Positions 45,916 through 57,457 of a stretch of 64,000 nt of DNA are shown in pieces; the stretch's first letter is position 1, and every line of letters begins with the position of its first letter. This DNA comes from Bidens hawaiensis (lineage: Eukaryota; Streptophyta; Magnoliopsida; Asterales; Asteraceae): assembly GCA_021521415.1 (NCBI GenBank), contig JAIQDT010001942.1:1-64000 (forward strand). Direction: 5' to 3'. The notes below the pieces were generated by a model. The model did no database searches, was not told the DNA's origin, and worked only from the letters and a program-made list of their open reading frames with translations. The position numbers and the translations under genes were made by a program.

Positions 45916-46453
45916 GTCATTATTGTTCAATCACTAGGCCTTAGAAAGGTTGTTGGTCACTTGGTCATTAAGTAGTGTTAAGTTATTTATTTCATCTTAA
46001 CTTGTTAAAAGTTATTTAATTTATTACTTTAGCCATATAATTCAGGAATCTGGTGCATACCGATATTGCCAATAGCAAAAATAGTTGGTAATGTAAATAG
46101 TGGGCAAGCAGATTGCAACCAAATACTTTCACATGTGTTTTGACAATCATATATATATGGCCAGGCCAGCTTAGAACATCAAGCAGTCACATAGCAAGTT
46201 TCGCAAAGCTGGGAGTGTCATCACTACTCATAATTAGCTTTCTTTTACACATTTCATCAATCACTTCATATGCACAAAAATTATGTGTTCAAATTGATGA
46301 ATCAAGTTTAAAAAAACTGATCGAAGGCGTGTATTGGTAAACATTACTGAAGAAGAAAAGCATACAACATACATACCTTTGACTTAGAAATTGTTTTGAG
46401 ATTGACAACGAATTAACAATGCGTTCTCCGCACAATCGTCTATTGCAATCCAG

Positions 46454-46490
<37 letters not shown>

Positions 46491-47482
46491 TTAGATCAAT
46501 CTCATAGCTAGCTAGGTAGCCTTCTCATTGCCATTGCCCTGCTTAACTGCTTAAGTAGCTAAACTGAACAGTTGATTCCTAATATATTACATCCTAACAT
46601 TAGGTACCCTTCTCAATTCTCAGTGTGCTCTTTTATCTTCAAATCTCTTTGGTCGTCAATTTCTTGAAACTTGTTCTACTTCAATGCTTGTAGGAAGGGG
46701 TTTAATTACCAACTTTCATATATAAATATATCACATTTTGTTTTAAATGGCTCTTAAACTACCACATATTAGATCCACCAAAACTACCACCAATGCTTGA
46801 AGGAAGGGGCCAGTGTGTATGGTTTGGTTTGGATCAGTATTCGGTTAAAACTAAAACTTCAGTTTTCATTGTGGTTTCAGCCTTTCCGGTTCTTCCGCTT
46901 GAGGTTGAAAATTTTGGGTTGAAAAACCTCAAAATAATGAATTTAGGTCTAAATCATCTTGTTAATTAATAACTAATGGATTCTTATATATTTAAGCAAA
47001 ATTATTTGAGTTATATATTTATTAAATTCATAAATTACTTAATATAAAAAATGAAAGTTAAAAAATGAAAAATGAAAATTAGAAATTCAGTTCGGTTTTT
47101 ATTATATGCAATACAAAAACAGAACCATGTGTTCGGCTTTTATAAAAACGTAACCAAACTATCAATTTTTATTTGTGTTAAGTGTTTTTAGATTTTTCGT
47201 TTGATGTACACCCATAACAGGCTAATATATGGTGTGGGCCCCATATGTCACAATCAACTAAGGCCAAGACATTTAAATATATTTAGGCGTTTGAAAGGGG
47301 TTAACTTTTACCAAAAGTCTTAACGGTGTTAGGAATACTGAAATTGTTACAAGTGATGGTCGAAGTTCTGCGTTTTTTTTGCCTTTTTGACAAAAAGGAT
47401 TGGACAAGTAAGGTTTGTGTATATGAAAGCTTGACAATGGTATTTACATAAGAATTCAGGCCCCCTCTTTTAAACAGCATTT
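45916..47482. other. Intergenic stretch with a GA microsatellite
   Basis: No convincing gene is seen. (AG)n lies at about 46458-46488. A short frame at 46191-46340 resembles a secreted-peptide leader (see findings). The rest is AT-rich. Confidence 0.5.
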
Positions 47483-47514
47483 GAAATGATGATTCTTGTC
47501 ATCAAGTTTGTGTC

Positions 47515-48123
47515 CGTTTTTGGTTAAAAATCGAGCTAAGGATCAATGAACCAAATTCGTAAGTGAGGATTGGTGCTAGTATGAACAAAATAATCAAAGT
47601 AATGATTATAGATAATGAACACGAAGATTTATACGAGGAAAAGCCCTTGGTAACTAGTATCCCGCCGGCATAAAAACCTCGGGCAGTGAAAACCATCACT
47701 ACCAATTATATTGAACTTGAAAAGATTACAAATGGTGAAAGCTGATCGTGAATACAAGTGTTTCTACTAAGAGTTCTAAATGCTCGAGTATTGTGTAACA
47801 AGTGTCGTGATCAGCTATAGTTCGATGATTAAATACACAAATTTACAACGGCTACTAACTAAACTCCTACTAATCCGGACACGTTCGTTTACTCGTTCAG
47901 CTTGACCGTTTTGGAGCGTGGACGAAAAGGGAAGACCTGGTAAATATCTCATCCGCAAGAATATACAGGGATTCTGGTAAGCACGTGTTTTATCTGCAAA
48001 AAAAAATTAGAATATAACTGAAATCGACTGTTGAAGATCATTGAACCATTGAGGATCCTTAGTCCTAGAAACAGTCGCCACAGATGGTTGATCTTCGAGG
48101 ATCAAAGATCCTGGTCCCAACCA
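47515..48123 (-). mobile_element. Left LTR (3' LTR) of a Tat-lineage gypsy element
   Basis: About 610 bases matching 56844-57457. The TSD placement implies the first base pair has mutated from TG to CG (CGTTTTTGGTTAAAAATCGAG). GTGTC precedes it. On the minus strand a TTTAGGGGCAA purine tract leads into this LTR from the internal side. Confidence 0.85.
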
Positions 48124-48361
48124 TTGCCCCTAAATATGATAGGTGTGAGTTGGAACAGTTGTCATGTTTATCCCGAGAAAAATGCATCGTAACCGTCGAT
48201 TAAGAGCAGATGTGACCATCGCCTACCACCATATAATTGCGCCTACTTAATAGACTCGAACCCTTATATCTTCCTTCTTCATCGGATTATAAGTGTATTT
48301 CCGGCTAACTACCACTTTCTCTTTCTATTATTTCCTTTATTCTTTTCATCCTTCTGTCACA

Positions 48362-50003
48362 ATGCCTAAAAGAAACCAAAGAGCTTCCTTTAGCTTGAGC
48401 CCGAGGGATATCACTCCTGAACTTCAGAGCCAACATCTTCTTAAAGATCCAGCTTCTGAAATTTGCAAATTCACCGACGAAGAAATCCGTAGTATCTCCG
48501 ATTGTTTTCTCGAAGGAATAGTGTTTAGACCCTACAACCCCCAAGTAAAGAGTGACTGCATCTCTACCGATTGGGTTTGTTTTCCAGCACTCCCATTCCT
48601 TCTTGGCTTTTCGTATCCATTTCTCGATCTTACAACTACTTTCTTTTCCTCACCGGTATCAGCTATATCCAAGCTATGCCGATGATGTGGAGGACTTTGC
48701 ACACCGTTGAAAGACTGATTGCAGAGCAAGACCTCGATTTCACTCTTCCGTCCCTTTCTTACTTGTATAGCCTCGTGACCCATGGTTCTAGCAGATTCCT
48801 CTTCAAGAGCAAGCCTTTTCAACCTCTTCCAATTAATAAGACCACCCACAATGATCTAAGTTGGAAGAACCAATTCTTCTTCGTCTTAAGAGATAATATT
48901 CCGAATGGGAACTCATTACCAACTCGTTGGATCCTGAGGGGTAGGATAGTAGATCCAGAGGATAGATGATCCTTATTTTGTTGTTTGTCTGACTACAGGT
49001 TTGTTGATCCTTGTGCAGTGTCCAACTTCTCAGATCTTGCTGCCGATCCAGACAGTGTTGGGAAGGCGAAGGCGTTTCTGTCTATGGATCCTTTCAATAG
49101 AACATTCAAGATTGTTGGTGAAGATTTAAGCGACTCAGACGAGAAGACTGCAAGTTCTTCAGAAACCATGTCCAGTAAGTTAGAATTTATTCCTTAATCA
49201 TAAACTCAGTAAAAATAAGGAAAAACAATAGATTGTGAAGGGCTTATCTTTTTTTGGGCAGGTGCACAGAAGTCATCATCCAAGCCTTCTAAGAATCTGC
49301 TGGGATAGTTCTAGTTAGAAGATGTCGACAGCCTTATCTCATCTCGCTCCTCTGAGAAAAGACCGATGAAAAGCTCCAGCCTCGCACCTCCTAAGACCAT
49401 CACTACTCGTTCCAAGGCCAGTATGAAAAGGAAAAGAGATCCCGACGTGGAGATCCACAGTGTCCAACATGTCTTTGATCAACTTTCAGAGGTAAGGATC
49501 CTTTATACATAGTCATAAATGTTTTGGTTGTATCTTTAACTTGTAAACTTCTTGCAGGCTGTAGCCAATTTCAAGGCTATGTATGATGAAAACGTGGCCA
49601 ACACCGAGAGGGAGCTAGCCAAGTATCGTGCTGGGATATCCCTAAAGGATAAGCAGATCATGGAACTTCAGACTGAGAAGGGCACCCTGGAGGATAACCT
49701 AGCTCTCGCTGACATCCGAGCTCAGGAGCAAGTGGTTGAGGTCACCGAGCAGGCCAAGGTGTGGGCTAGCAAGGCGGTGTTAACGGGCAGGATCAAGATT
49801 GTTGAAGAGGCCGAAGACGCTGCATTTGACAGGTCCAAGTGGAATGTAGCTTTATAGAAGAAGACTCTGGCCGGGTTTGGTGATGAAGGTGAGGATGCTG
49901 GAGGCGATAAGAGAGATGAGGATGCTGGGACTAGTGGGACAAAAGAGGATGCTTCGGAGGTCAATGGTGCTGGTGAAGGTGATGGTGAATTGGTTAAGGA
50001 GTG
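48362..50003 (+). pseudogene. Intron-bearing gene remnant antisense to the Tat element
   Basis: It lies between pol and the 3' LTR on the opposite strand. The ATG at 48362 starts a basic Ser-rich head (PKRNQRASFSLSPRDITPEL). After a frameshift near 48640 a conserved-looking stretch follows (MPMMWRTLHTVERL, WKNQFFFVLRD). Introns are suggested at about 48938-48998, 49175-49261 (GTAAGT to GGGCAG) and 49492-49557 (GTAAGG to TTGCAG), each joining frames. The last exon gives a coiled coil (about 49590-49760) and an acidic Gly/Asp/Glu tail. In-frame stops at about 49306 and 49855 show decay. It resembles the additional antisense ORFs of Tat elements, perhaps the putative gypsy-type transposon family (PF04195); that name is from memory. 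Confidence 0.6.
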
Positions 50004-50040
50004 AAGGTGCAAATGGGCGATGAAGGATATAAAAACAATT

Positions 50041-50955
50041 ATCAAAGGTGGTTAGGGTGGAGGGATCCTTAACTTTATGGGGATGAAGCCTTAACCGCCT
50101 TTGTCTTTTGAATTTCTACATGGACATATGATAACTTTGACGTAACGGTGGATGGTCCATGTTTTCCTGGTGAAGCCTGGATCAACTTTTGCTTATAATA
50201 ATATGACTCCTTTGATTTCTGCTTTGTAATCTGTGTTAATAGGATATATGATCCTTTATACTTGGGATTTCCTTCATGTATTATTTACCTGTTAGAATAA
50301 ATAAACAAAAGAAAATGCAATAGTTAGAAAAGTTGGATTTAAACCCAACTATCTTGGGGACAAGCCCAAGAAAACATGGGGACAAACCCAATAAAACGTG
50401 GGGACAAGCCCAATAAATACGAGCGACGAGCTGATCCTTGGCGTTGGCCCAATTGTACGCGGTGACGAGCCTACCCCGGCGTTGACCTTAAATTGTGTAT
50501 ATGGTACGTCTACCATTTAATTCATAGGATCCAAGATATGATTTTTAGCCATGAAATTGTCGGCCACGTATAGTGCACTGGTCCCACAGCCTCCAATCAT
50601 ACCCGGATAATCGTGCGCCCCAAGCGAGGGTGTAGAAACCCTAATTCGGGAGATAAGGTGAAAACCTTATAAACCTGGCGATAAGGCCGATTAAACTTAG
50701 GAGAGAGTTGGCCAACCCATTTTTTCCACTTGAGGGCCCTATTGCTGGGCATTTATGCAATTTGACATATTTGACAAAACATGAATCTAACATAATAAAC
50801 ATAAAGTAAAATTTTACCAAGTAATGGACTGAAGTAATTGACTAGGATCCAGGATCCTGATCAACAAAAATACATTTTTAGATGAATCGTATTCCAAGCC
50901 CTTGGGAGCATGTCACCTTCCATTTTCATCAAACAATATGCCCCCTTTCTAGCTT
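50041..50955. other. Non-coding spacer of the Tat element
   Basis: Between the antisense remnant and the pol end. Repeated GGGGACAAGCCCAA phrases occur at 50356-50418. No coding potential is seen. It may hold the promoter or 3' end signals of the antisense gene. Confidence 0.5.
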
Positions 50956-50959
50956 CGGC

Positions 50960-51790
50960 TTAAATCAAATAAGGGCCTTTCCATTTCGGTGCTAATTTCC
51001 CATCAGCGGGATTAGTTGTATTTTGGAACGCCTTTCGAAGAACTAAATCTCCCACTTCAAATCTTCTAATTCTGATATTTTTGTTGTATGCACCAGCCAT
51101 CTTTTGTTGGTAGGCGGCCATCCTGAATCTTTCTTGGTCTCTAAGTTCTTCCACAGTATCTAGATCTTGGACAAGATTCTCGTTGTTTGTCTGAGGATCA
51201 CGGATGCTTGTTCTGGTTGTTGGATACACCATTTCGGTGGGGATCACTGCCTCAGCTCCAAAGAATAATGAGAACGGCGTCTGTCCTGTGGCATTCTTTG
51301 GAGTTGTCCTATCTGCCTAAAGCACATAGGGTAGTTCCTCAGCCAATTTACCCTTCTTTGCTCCAAGCTTCTTCTTCAGGTTGTTGACGATGATTTTGTT
51401 GCTTGATTCTGCTTGGCCATTTGCTTGTGGATGGACTGGTGTTGAAGTGATCATCTTGATTCCCCAGCTGTCACAAAAGTTAGTAGTTCTTTTCCCAATA
51501 AATTGGGAACCATTATCACAAATAATTTCAGAAGGGATTCCAAATCTAGTAATAATGTTACGTTTGATAAAGGATATAACTTCCTTTTCCTTAACTTGAG
51601 GAAAAGCCTCAGCTTCGATCCATTTAGAGAAATAGTCTGTCATTATTAACATGAAGACTTTTCCCCCTGGAGCTGTAGGAAGCTTACCCACTATATCCAT
51701 TCCCCATTTCTTGAATGGCCAGGAAGAGATGATGTGATATAAGGGTTCTGCCGGTTGATGTAGAATGATGCCATGCCTCAAGCGTCGCAC
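50960..51790 (-). pseudogene. Tat-lineage integrase
   Basis: The core reads [10 protein letters not shown] (first Asp), [28 protein letters not shown] (second Asp) and HPQANGQAESSNK (Glu), so all three catalytic residues are present. After a stop near 51317 a C-terminal part (51247-50960) has the FEVGDLVLRK and LAPKWKGPYLI motifs. No chromodomain follows. The gene is broken by stops and frameshifts. Confidence 0.85.
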
Positions 51791-51793
51791 TTC

Positions 51794-52620
51794 CTAGAAT
51801 ACTCCATAGCATCCTTTTTCATAGTAGTCCAGAAGTATCCAGTTCTTAGAATCCTGGAGAATAATGCTCTGCCCCGTATGGTTGTCACAATCTCCTTCAT
51901 GGAAATCCTTCAGCACTTCTTGGATCTCGGATCCTTCGATGCATCTTAAATATGGACTTGCAATGGATTTCTTATATAGCATATTATGTACAATAGTATA
52001 TTGTGATACCTTGGCTTTGAAAGCTTTGGGGTTCTCTTCTTTTGGGATTTCTCCATCTTGAATATACTTCATTATCGGAAGGATCCAGGATGAATGATCA
52101 AGAGAATGATCCTTAGGATCCGTGTGTAGACTTCCATCTATTTCCATTGCTTGGCAATCCTCAATTGCAGGGGATAAAACGTGGATGATAGGGATTTTTA
52201 TGTTCTCTAGGTGCTTCAAAGCTGAAGCTAGGTTTGCTAAGGCATCAGCCCCGATATTTTCTTCTCTTGGTACCTGTGTAATTGTAAAATAATCAAAGGA
52301 TCCTGCAAGATCCTTTACTAAAGCTAAATATTTAACCAATTTCTCACCTTTGACTGCATATGAGCCATAAAAGTGATTAGCAATTAATAATGATTCTACA
52401 AAAATTTGAAGATATTTGATTCTCAAACCTTTGGCTAGTTGTATACCTGCAATGAGCGCTTCATATTCTGCCTCGTTGTTAATGGTTTGGAATTCACAAG
52501 CTATCGAATGGGTAGTATGTCCCCCTATGGCGATTTCAGTAGTACTCCCAATCCTGTTCATTTGACATTTGAGGCTCCATCAGTGAAGAGTGTCCAAGGA
52601 TCATTGGTTTCTTCAAGTTG
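51794..52620 (-). pseudogene. Second (additional) RNase H domain of the Tat element
   Basis: It starts with WTLFTDGASN at the end of the preceding frame (about 52565-52600). It continues with NNEAEYEALIAGIQLAKGL and REENIGADALANLASAL, the Asp-Glu-Asp-Asp pattern of a type I RNase H. A second RNase H between the usual RNase H and the integrase is diagnostic of the Tat lineage. A linker to the integrase zinc-finger region follows. Confidence 0.8.
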
Positions 52621-53196
52621 TTGAACTTCAAGATTGGCTTGTTCATCTAAATCGCTACTGAAATCAGCCACAAAGTCCGCTAGTGCCTGTGACTTAATTG
52701 CATTTCTAGGCTCATATTGAATATCATATGCACTTAGTTTTACAACCCATTTGGCCATTCTACCCGATATTTCCGGTTTTCTAAGGACATTTTTTATGGG
52801 GTAATTAGTTTTTACAACAATAGTATGAGTTTCAAAATAATGTCTTAACTTAGTTGAAGCCATGATTAGAGCAAGAATAAGTTTTTCCAAATGAGAGTAC
52901 CTAGACTCGGCATCGAGGAGACTTTTACTTACATAATAAACAGGTTGTTGGTTACTTTCGTGATCCTTTACCAAGACTGCAGTTAAGGCGGTTAGGGAAA
53001 CGGATAGATAAAGGATCAATGGTTCTCCATTCACAGGCTTCATCAAAGCGGGGGCTGAGGATAAGTATTCCTTTAAAGCGGTGAGAGCGGCTTCATGTTT
53101 CTCCATCCACTTGAATTTCTTGTTTTTCCTCAGGATGTCATAAAAATCTTTAAATCTTTCTGAGGATTTCGATATGAACCTGTTAAGTGCTGCCAC
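52621..53196 (-). pseudogene. Tat-lineage connection and first RNase H domain
   Basis: It begins MAALNRFISKSSERFKDFYD and has FKWMEKHEAALTALKEYL. The RNase H region follows (QQPVYYVSKSLLDAESRYSHLEKL). The usual catalytic Asp in a VSDxA-like context is replaced by LYLSVSLTALTAV, so this domain seems to have lost active residues. Its upstream frame stops near 53198. Confidence 0.75.
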
Positions 53197-53199
53197 CCT

Positions 53200-54143
53200 T
53201 CATGTTAATCTTTGTACTTCTTTGACATTTGTTGGGGACTTGAGATTCAAGATAGCCTGAATATGTTCTGGACTTGCCTCTATCCCTCTTTTGGTTACCA
53301 GATACCCAAGGAATATTTCGGCTTTGACACCAAATACACATTTAGCAGGATTTAGCTTCATGTTGTATTTGTCAAGGATGTCAAATGCTACTTCCAAATC
53401 CTTAAGGTGGTTCTCCGCCTTCTTTGACTTTACCACCATGTCATCGATGTAGACTTCCATGGTGTCTCCCAACTGTTCCTTGAACATCATATTGACTAGT
53501 CTTTGATATGTAGCACCTGCATTTCTAAGACCAAACGGCATAGCAATATAATAATATATGCCCGTAGGGGTTATAAATGTTGTATCCTCTTTATCAGATG
53601 GTTCCATCTGGATTTGTTGAAATCCTGATGAAGCATCCATAAAGGTCAACATTTCGTGCCCTACGGTAGCATCCACCATGGAGTCAATGTGGGGAAGAGG
53701 GAAAGGATCCTTGGGACATGCCTTATTTAAATCAGTAAAATCGACACAGACCCTCCACTTTCCGTTTTTCTTTCGAACTACAATCACATTGGCTAACCAT
53801 TTTGGATATTTTACTTCCCTAATCATACCTGCCTTTAGTAGTTTTTGTACCTCTTCTTGGATGATCGCGTTTCTTTCCGGAGCGAATTTCCTTCTTTTTT
53901 GATGAATAGGCCTGAAAGAAGGATCAATTCCAAGTTTATGGGTTATAAAATCTTTAGAATACCTGTCATATCTTCATGCTTCCACGCAAAGGTTGACTTT
54001 CTTCGTTGTAAGAAGGATATTAAATCCTTCTCAATGGATTCTTGTATTTCAACACATATTAGGACTTTGCCGTCAGGATCCTCTGGGTGCAAGATCACTT
54101 CCTTAGAGTCTTGTTCCCTAGTCTCCATGACATTTCTTCTCAT
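53200..54143 (-). pseudogene. Tat-lineage reverse transcriptase
   Basis: Motifs: VVRKKNGKWRVCVDFTDLN, PLPHIDSMVDATVGHEMLTF, DASSGFQQI, MPFGLRNAGATYQRLVN and catalytic VYIDDMVVKS, then FLGYLVTKRGIEA. A short upstream piece at 54143-53943 (FAWKHEDMTGI) is the reverse transcriptase N-terminal lead-in, separated by a stop or frameshift. The catalytic box is intact. Confidence 0.88.
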
Positions 54144-54331
54144 TTTCTATAATTGCTATGCTTCCCTCAACCTTTTTTATAGACTTCATTGAGGAAGTGT
54201 AGCAATCCTTAGCGTATTGCTGATCACTTTCGATTTTCGCTATCCCCCATAGGGTAGGTATCTTTACGCATTGATGGTAAGTGGAGGGGACTGCCTTTAT
54301 TTAGTGTATCCATGGCCTGCCAAGAATAACA

Positions 54332-55057
54332 TTACACTAAGACAAGGAATCGATAACACAAAATTTTTGAATAGAATTTACTCCCTATATATATATATGG
54401 GTAGTTTGATGTCCCCAATGTATTCTTCGTTTCCCCGCTGAATCCTACAAGAACTGAGGATCGTGGGACGATTTCTAATTCTGGGATATTCATCATTCTG
54501 AGTACTTCCAATTGGATGATGTTAACAGAACTTCCTCCATCAATAAGTATCCTGCGGACATAATGGTTAGAAATAAATAAAGTAATGACTAAAACGTCAT
54601 AATGAGGATCCTGGACATTGACTCGATCATCCTCATCGAAGGATATAATTCTTTGCTCCGCCATCGTAAAAGTATTGATTGGCCTTTCACCATTCTCCAG
54701 TTTGCATTCTTTGGCGTACTTCTTTGCAGCCGAATAAGAAGTTCCGCATATATCGGATCCTCCAAAGATCATGTTGATAACTTGAGCGTCTGGGAGAGGT
54801 GGAGCAACCTTTTCTAGAATTAGTTCAGGATCCTGGTTCCTAGGCTTTTTTCTTCCGAACAGCTCCTTAAGATGACCCTTTCTAAGGAGGTAGCTTATCT
54901 CCTTTCTTAAGGCTATGCAATCCTCTATCATATGGCTGAAGTCTTCATGAAAGGCACACCATTTCGATTTGTCTTTGGGGGGTGGTGCCTTCTCATTTTT
55001 CCTTGGCCATCTTGCTTTGTCGCCCAAGTTCCTAACAGCAAGCATCACTCCTCCCAT
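54332..55057 (-). pseudogene. Tat-lineage gag C-terminal region and aspartic protease
   Basis: A zinc-binding-like segment (KWCAFHEDFSHMIEDCIALR) is followed by GRKKPRNQ and VINMIFGG. The protease core reads RILIDGGSSVNII, with DGGSS in place of DSGSS as often seen in Tat elements. SSVLVGFSGE follows. The frame ends near 54332, short of the reverse transcriptase. Confidence 0.78.
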
Positions 55058-55177
55058 ATCTACGGAGAAGCAATAATCAGATATTCTTGGACAATCTTCG
55101 TCGTCCTCCTCCTTTTCTACAGCATTGATCTTCTGGCCATTTGGTTTATTGTATGGCTTGGAGTTGTTGTTTCTGAA

Positions 55178-56763
55178 TTAGGATCCTTGCTTCTTGTCTT
55201 GAGATTCATTTTTTACCAGAGTGCTCAGTTGATCTTGTATTCTTTGATCCTCCTCCAACCTGATGAATCTTAAAGCTCTGTTTCGGACTTCATCTAAGTT
55301 CCTGCAAGGGGTCATCACAAGATCTTGATAAAATGGAGAGTCCTTTTGTAACCCCATTTTGAATGCCTCAACAGCTGTCGGGACATCCAAATTTGGAATT
55401 TCGAAGGCCTCTCTTCCAAACCTTGTAAGGAACTGCCTAAGAGGTTCCCCACGAGGTTGGACAACTCCATATAAATCACTAGTTAATTTTTCAAAGGACC
55501 TAATACATGAAAATTGACTATTAAACAAATTAATCAAATGGGAAAAAGAAGTAATAGAGTAAGGAGGAAGACTTAGCAGCCATTTAAGGGCGGATCCAGT
55601 GAGGGTTGAGCCAAAGCCTTTACACAAGCAAGCTTCTTTCAATCTATCTGGGATTGGATTAATTTCCATCCTCTCACGATATAAGGCCACATGTTCCTCA
55701 GGATCTGTGGATCCATCATATATTTTCATACTAGGGGTAGTGAAGCGCTTTGGTATCTCAGCATCACAAATTGGTGGAGCGAACCTGGATATGTTATGGC
55801 TTCCTACCGATAGTTCGGGAATAGGTTTGATGACTCCATGCACACTTGATATCATATCATTGAGCTTTTGTAGCTCACGGGCTATGGTTTGGTTGATCCC
55901 AGTATCCTGCATACTACCATGGTTAGTGCCAAAAGATAGGTTATCATAAATGTTACATTTTATGTGATCAAAAGATCTAGCTCCATAGCTGCGTCTGGGG
56001 TATACTTTTTCAGCATCAACGGTTGGTCCAGTAGGGGCAGCGGTTTGCATGGGTATGAAGTCACCTTCATGGACCTCTAATGGCTTAGATCGGGGTTCCT
56101 TCAGAGGTTCCTTTCCATAAGGATTGTAGGATGCCGATGGATGATGGATTCTGTTTAGAAGCCTAAGGATCCTAGTTGGAAGATTGAGGATCCTTGAAGT
56201 TGGTGGGTGGAGGATCCTTGGTGAAATCCTGAGGGTCCAGACTGGAAGGCCGAGGATCCTTGCGAATGGTGATTGGAGGATCTTAAGGGTTGACCTAATG
56301 ATCCTTGTTGAAGGATAGATGATCCTTGTGAGTATTGGTCAGAGCATTTCTTCTGGAAGAGGTCCGAGGATCCTTGTTGGGGGTAAGAGGATGCTGGGTC
56401 CTCTGACCCGGGAAATCCGGAGTGCCAAATTCAAGCATTTTTAGCATGATAGGGCTTGCGTCTTCAGCAGTCTTCTTAGTTCTCCTGATTTCCTTGATCT
56501 CATGGAGGATTATCTGATTAGTCTTGTTCTGCTGCTCCATATAGCTCTTTATCTGTGAACACAAAACAGAAACATCATTGTTAGCAGTTACCGTTTGGGA
56601 AACAGTAGTGGATTTCGGTCCGGAGAAAACAGCAGTCTCTTTCTTCTGAGCGACAGTATAGGCTTTTGTGGCTTTTTAGAGCCAGGTAGCGTTGGCAAGG
56701 TCACTTGAGCCGGGATACTTGAAGCAGCAGTTGTGGGAATAGCTTTTCCTTGAGAGGCCATTG
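55178..56763 (-). pseudogene. Tat-lineage gag
   Basis: The likely start is the ATG read leftwards from 56763 (MASQGKAIPTTAAS). The N-terminal part (56564-56295) has KSYMEQQNKTNQIILHEIKE. The capsid part (56050-55178) contains YDGSTDPEEHVALYRERM, GSALKWLLSLPPYSITSFSHL, PRGEPLRQFLTRF and VEAFKMGLQKDSPFYQ, a typical plant Retrotrans_gag signature. Between them 56100-56340 is degraded and packed with GAGGATCCTTG words. Frames are broken at several points. Confidence 0.8.
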
Positions 56764-56823
56764 AGTGGGTGATAGTAAGGATTGAATAAAGATAAGGATT
56801 TTTCGTGATTAAAGTACCAGATG

Positions 56824-56840
56824 CCCCACGGTGGGCGCCA
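56824..56840 (-). promoter_or_regulatory. Primer-binding site of the Tat element
   Basis: On the minus strand TGGCGCCCACCGTGGGG lies three bases after the right LTR. TGGCGCC-type sites are usual in Tat elements. It sets the right LTR as the 5' LTR. Confidence 0.8.
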
Positions 56841-56843
56841 AAT

Positions 56844-57457
56844 TGTTTTGGTTAAAAATCGAGCCAAGGATCAATGAACCAAATTCGTAAGTGAGGGTTG
56901 GTGCTAGTATGAACAAAATAATCAAAGTAACGATTATAGACAATGAACACAAAGATTTATACGAGGAAAAGCCCTTGGTAACTAGTATTCCAGCCGGTAT
57001 AAAAACCTCGGGCAGTGAAAGTTATCACTACCAATTATATTGAACTTGAAAAGATTACAAACGGTGGAATTAAAGCTGATCGTGAGTACAAGTGTTTCTG
57101 CTAAGAGTTCTAAGTGCTTGAGTATTGTGTAACAAGTGTCGTGATCAGCTATAGTTCGATGATTAAATACACAAATTTACAACGGCTACTAACTAAACTC
57201 CTACTAATCCGGCCACGTTCGTTTACTCCTTCAGCTTGACCGTTTTGGAGCGTGGACGAAAAGGGAAGATCAGGTAAATATCTCATCCGCAAGAATATAT
57301 AGGGATTCCGATAAGCACGTGTTTTATCTGCAAAAAATAAATTAGAATATAACTGAAATCGACTGTTGAGGATCCTTGAACCACTGAGGATCCTTAGTCC
57401 TAGAAACAGTCGCCACAGATGGTTGATCTTCGAGGATCAAAGATCCTGGTCCCAACA
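56844..57457 (-). mobile_element. Right LTR (5' LTR) of the Tat-lineage gypsy element
   Basis: 614 bases from TGTTTTGGTT to GGTCCCAACA, followed by the target duplication GTGTC (57458-57462) that matches 47510-47514. It differs from the left LTR at more sites than the LARD LTR pair does, so this insertion is older. GAGGATCCTTG words occur near its right end. Confidence 0.88.
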
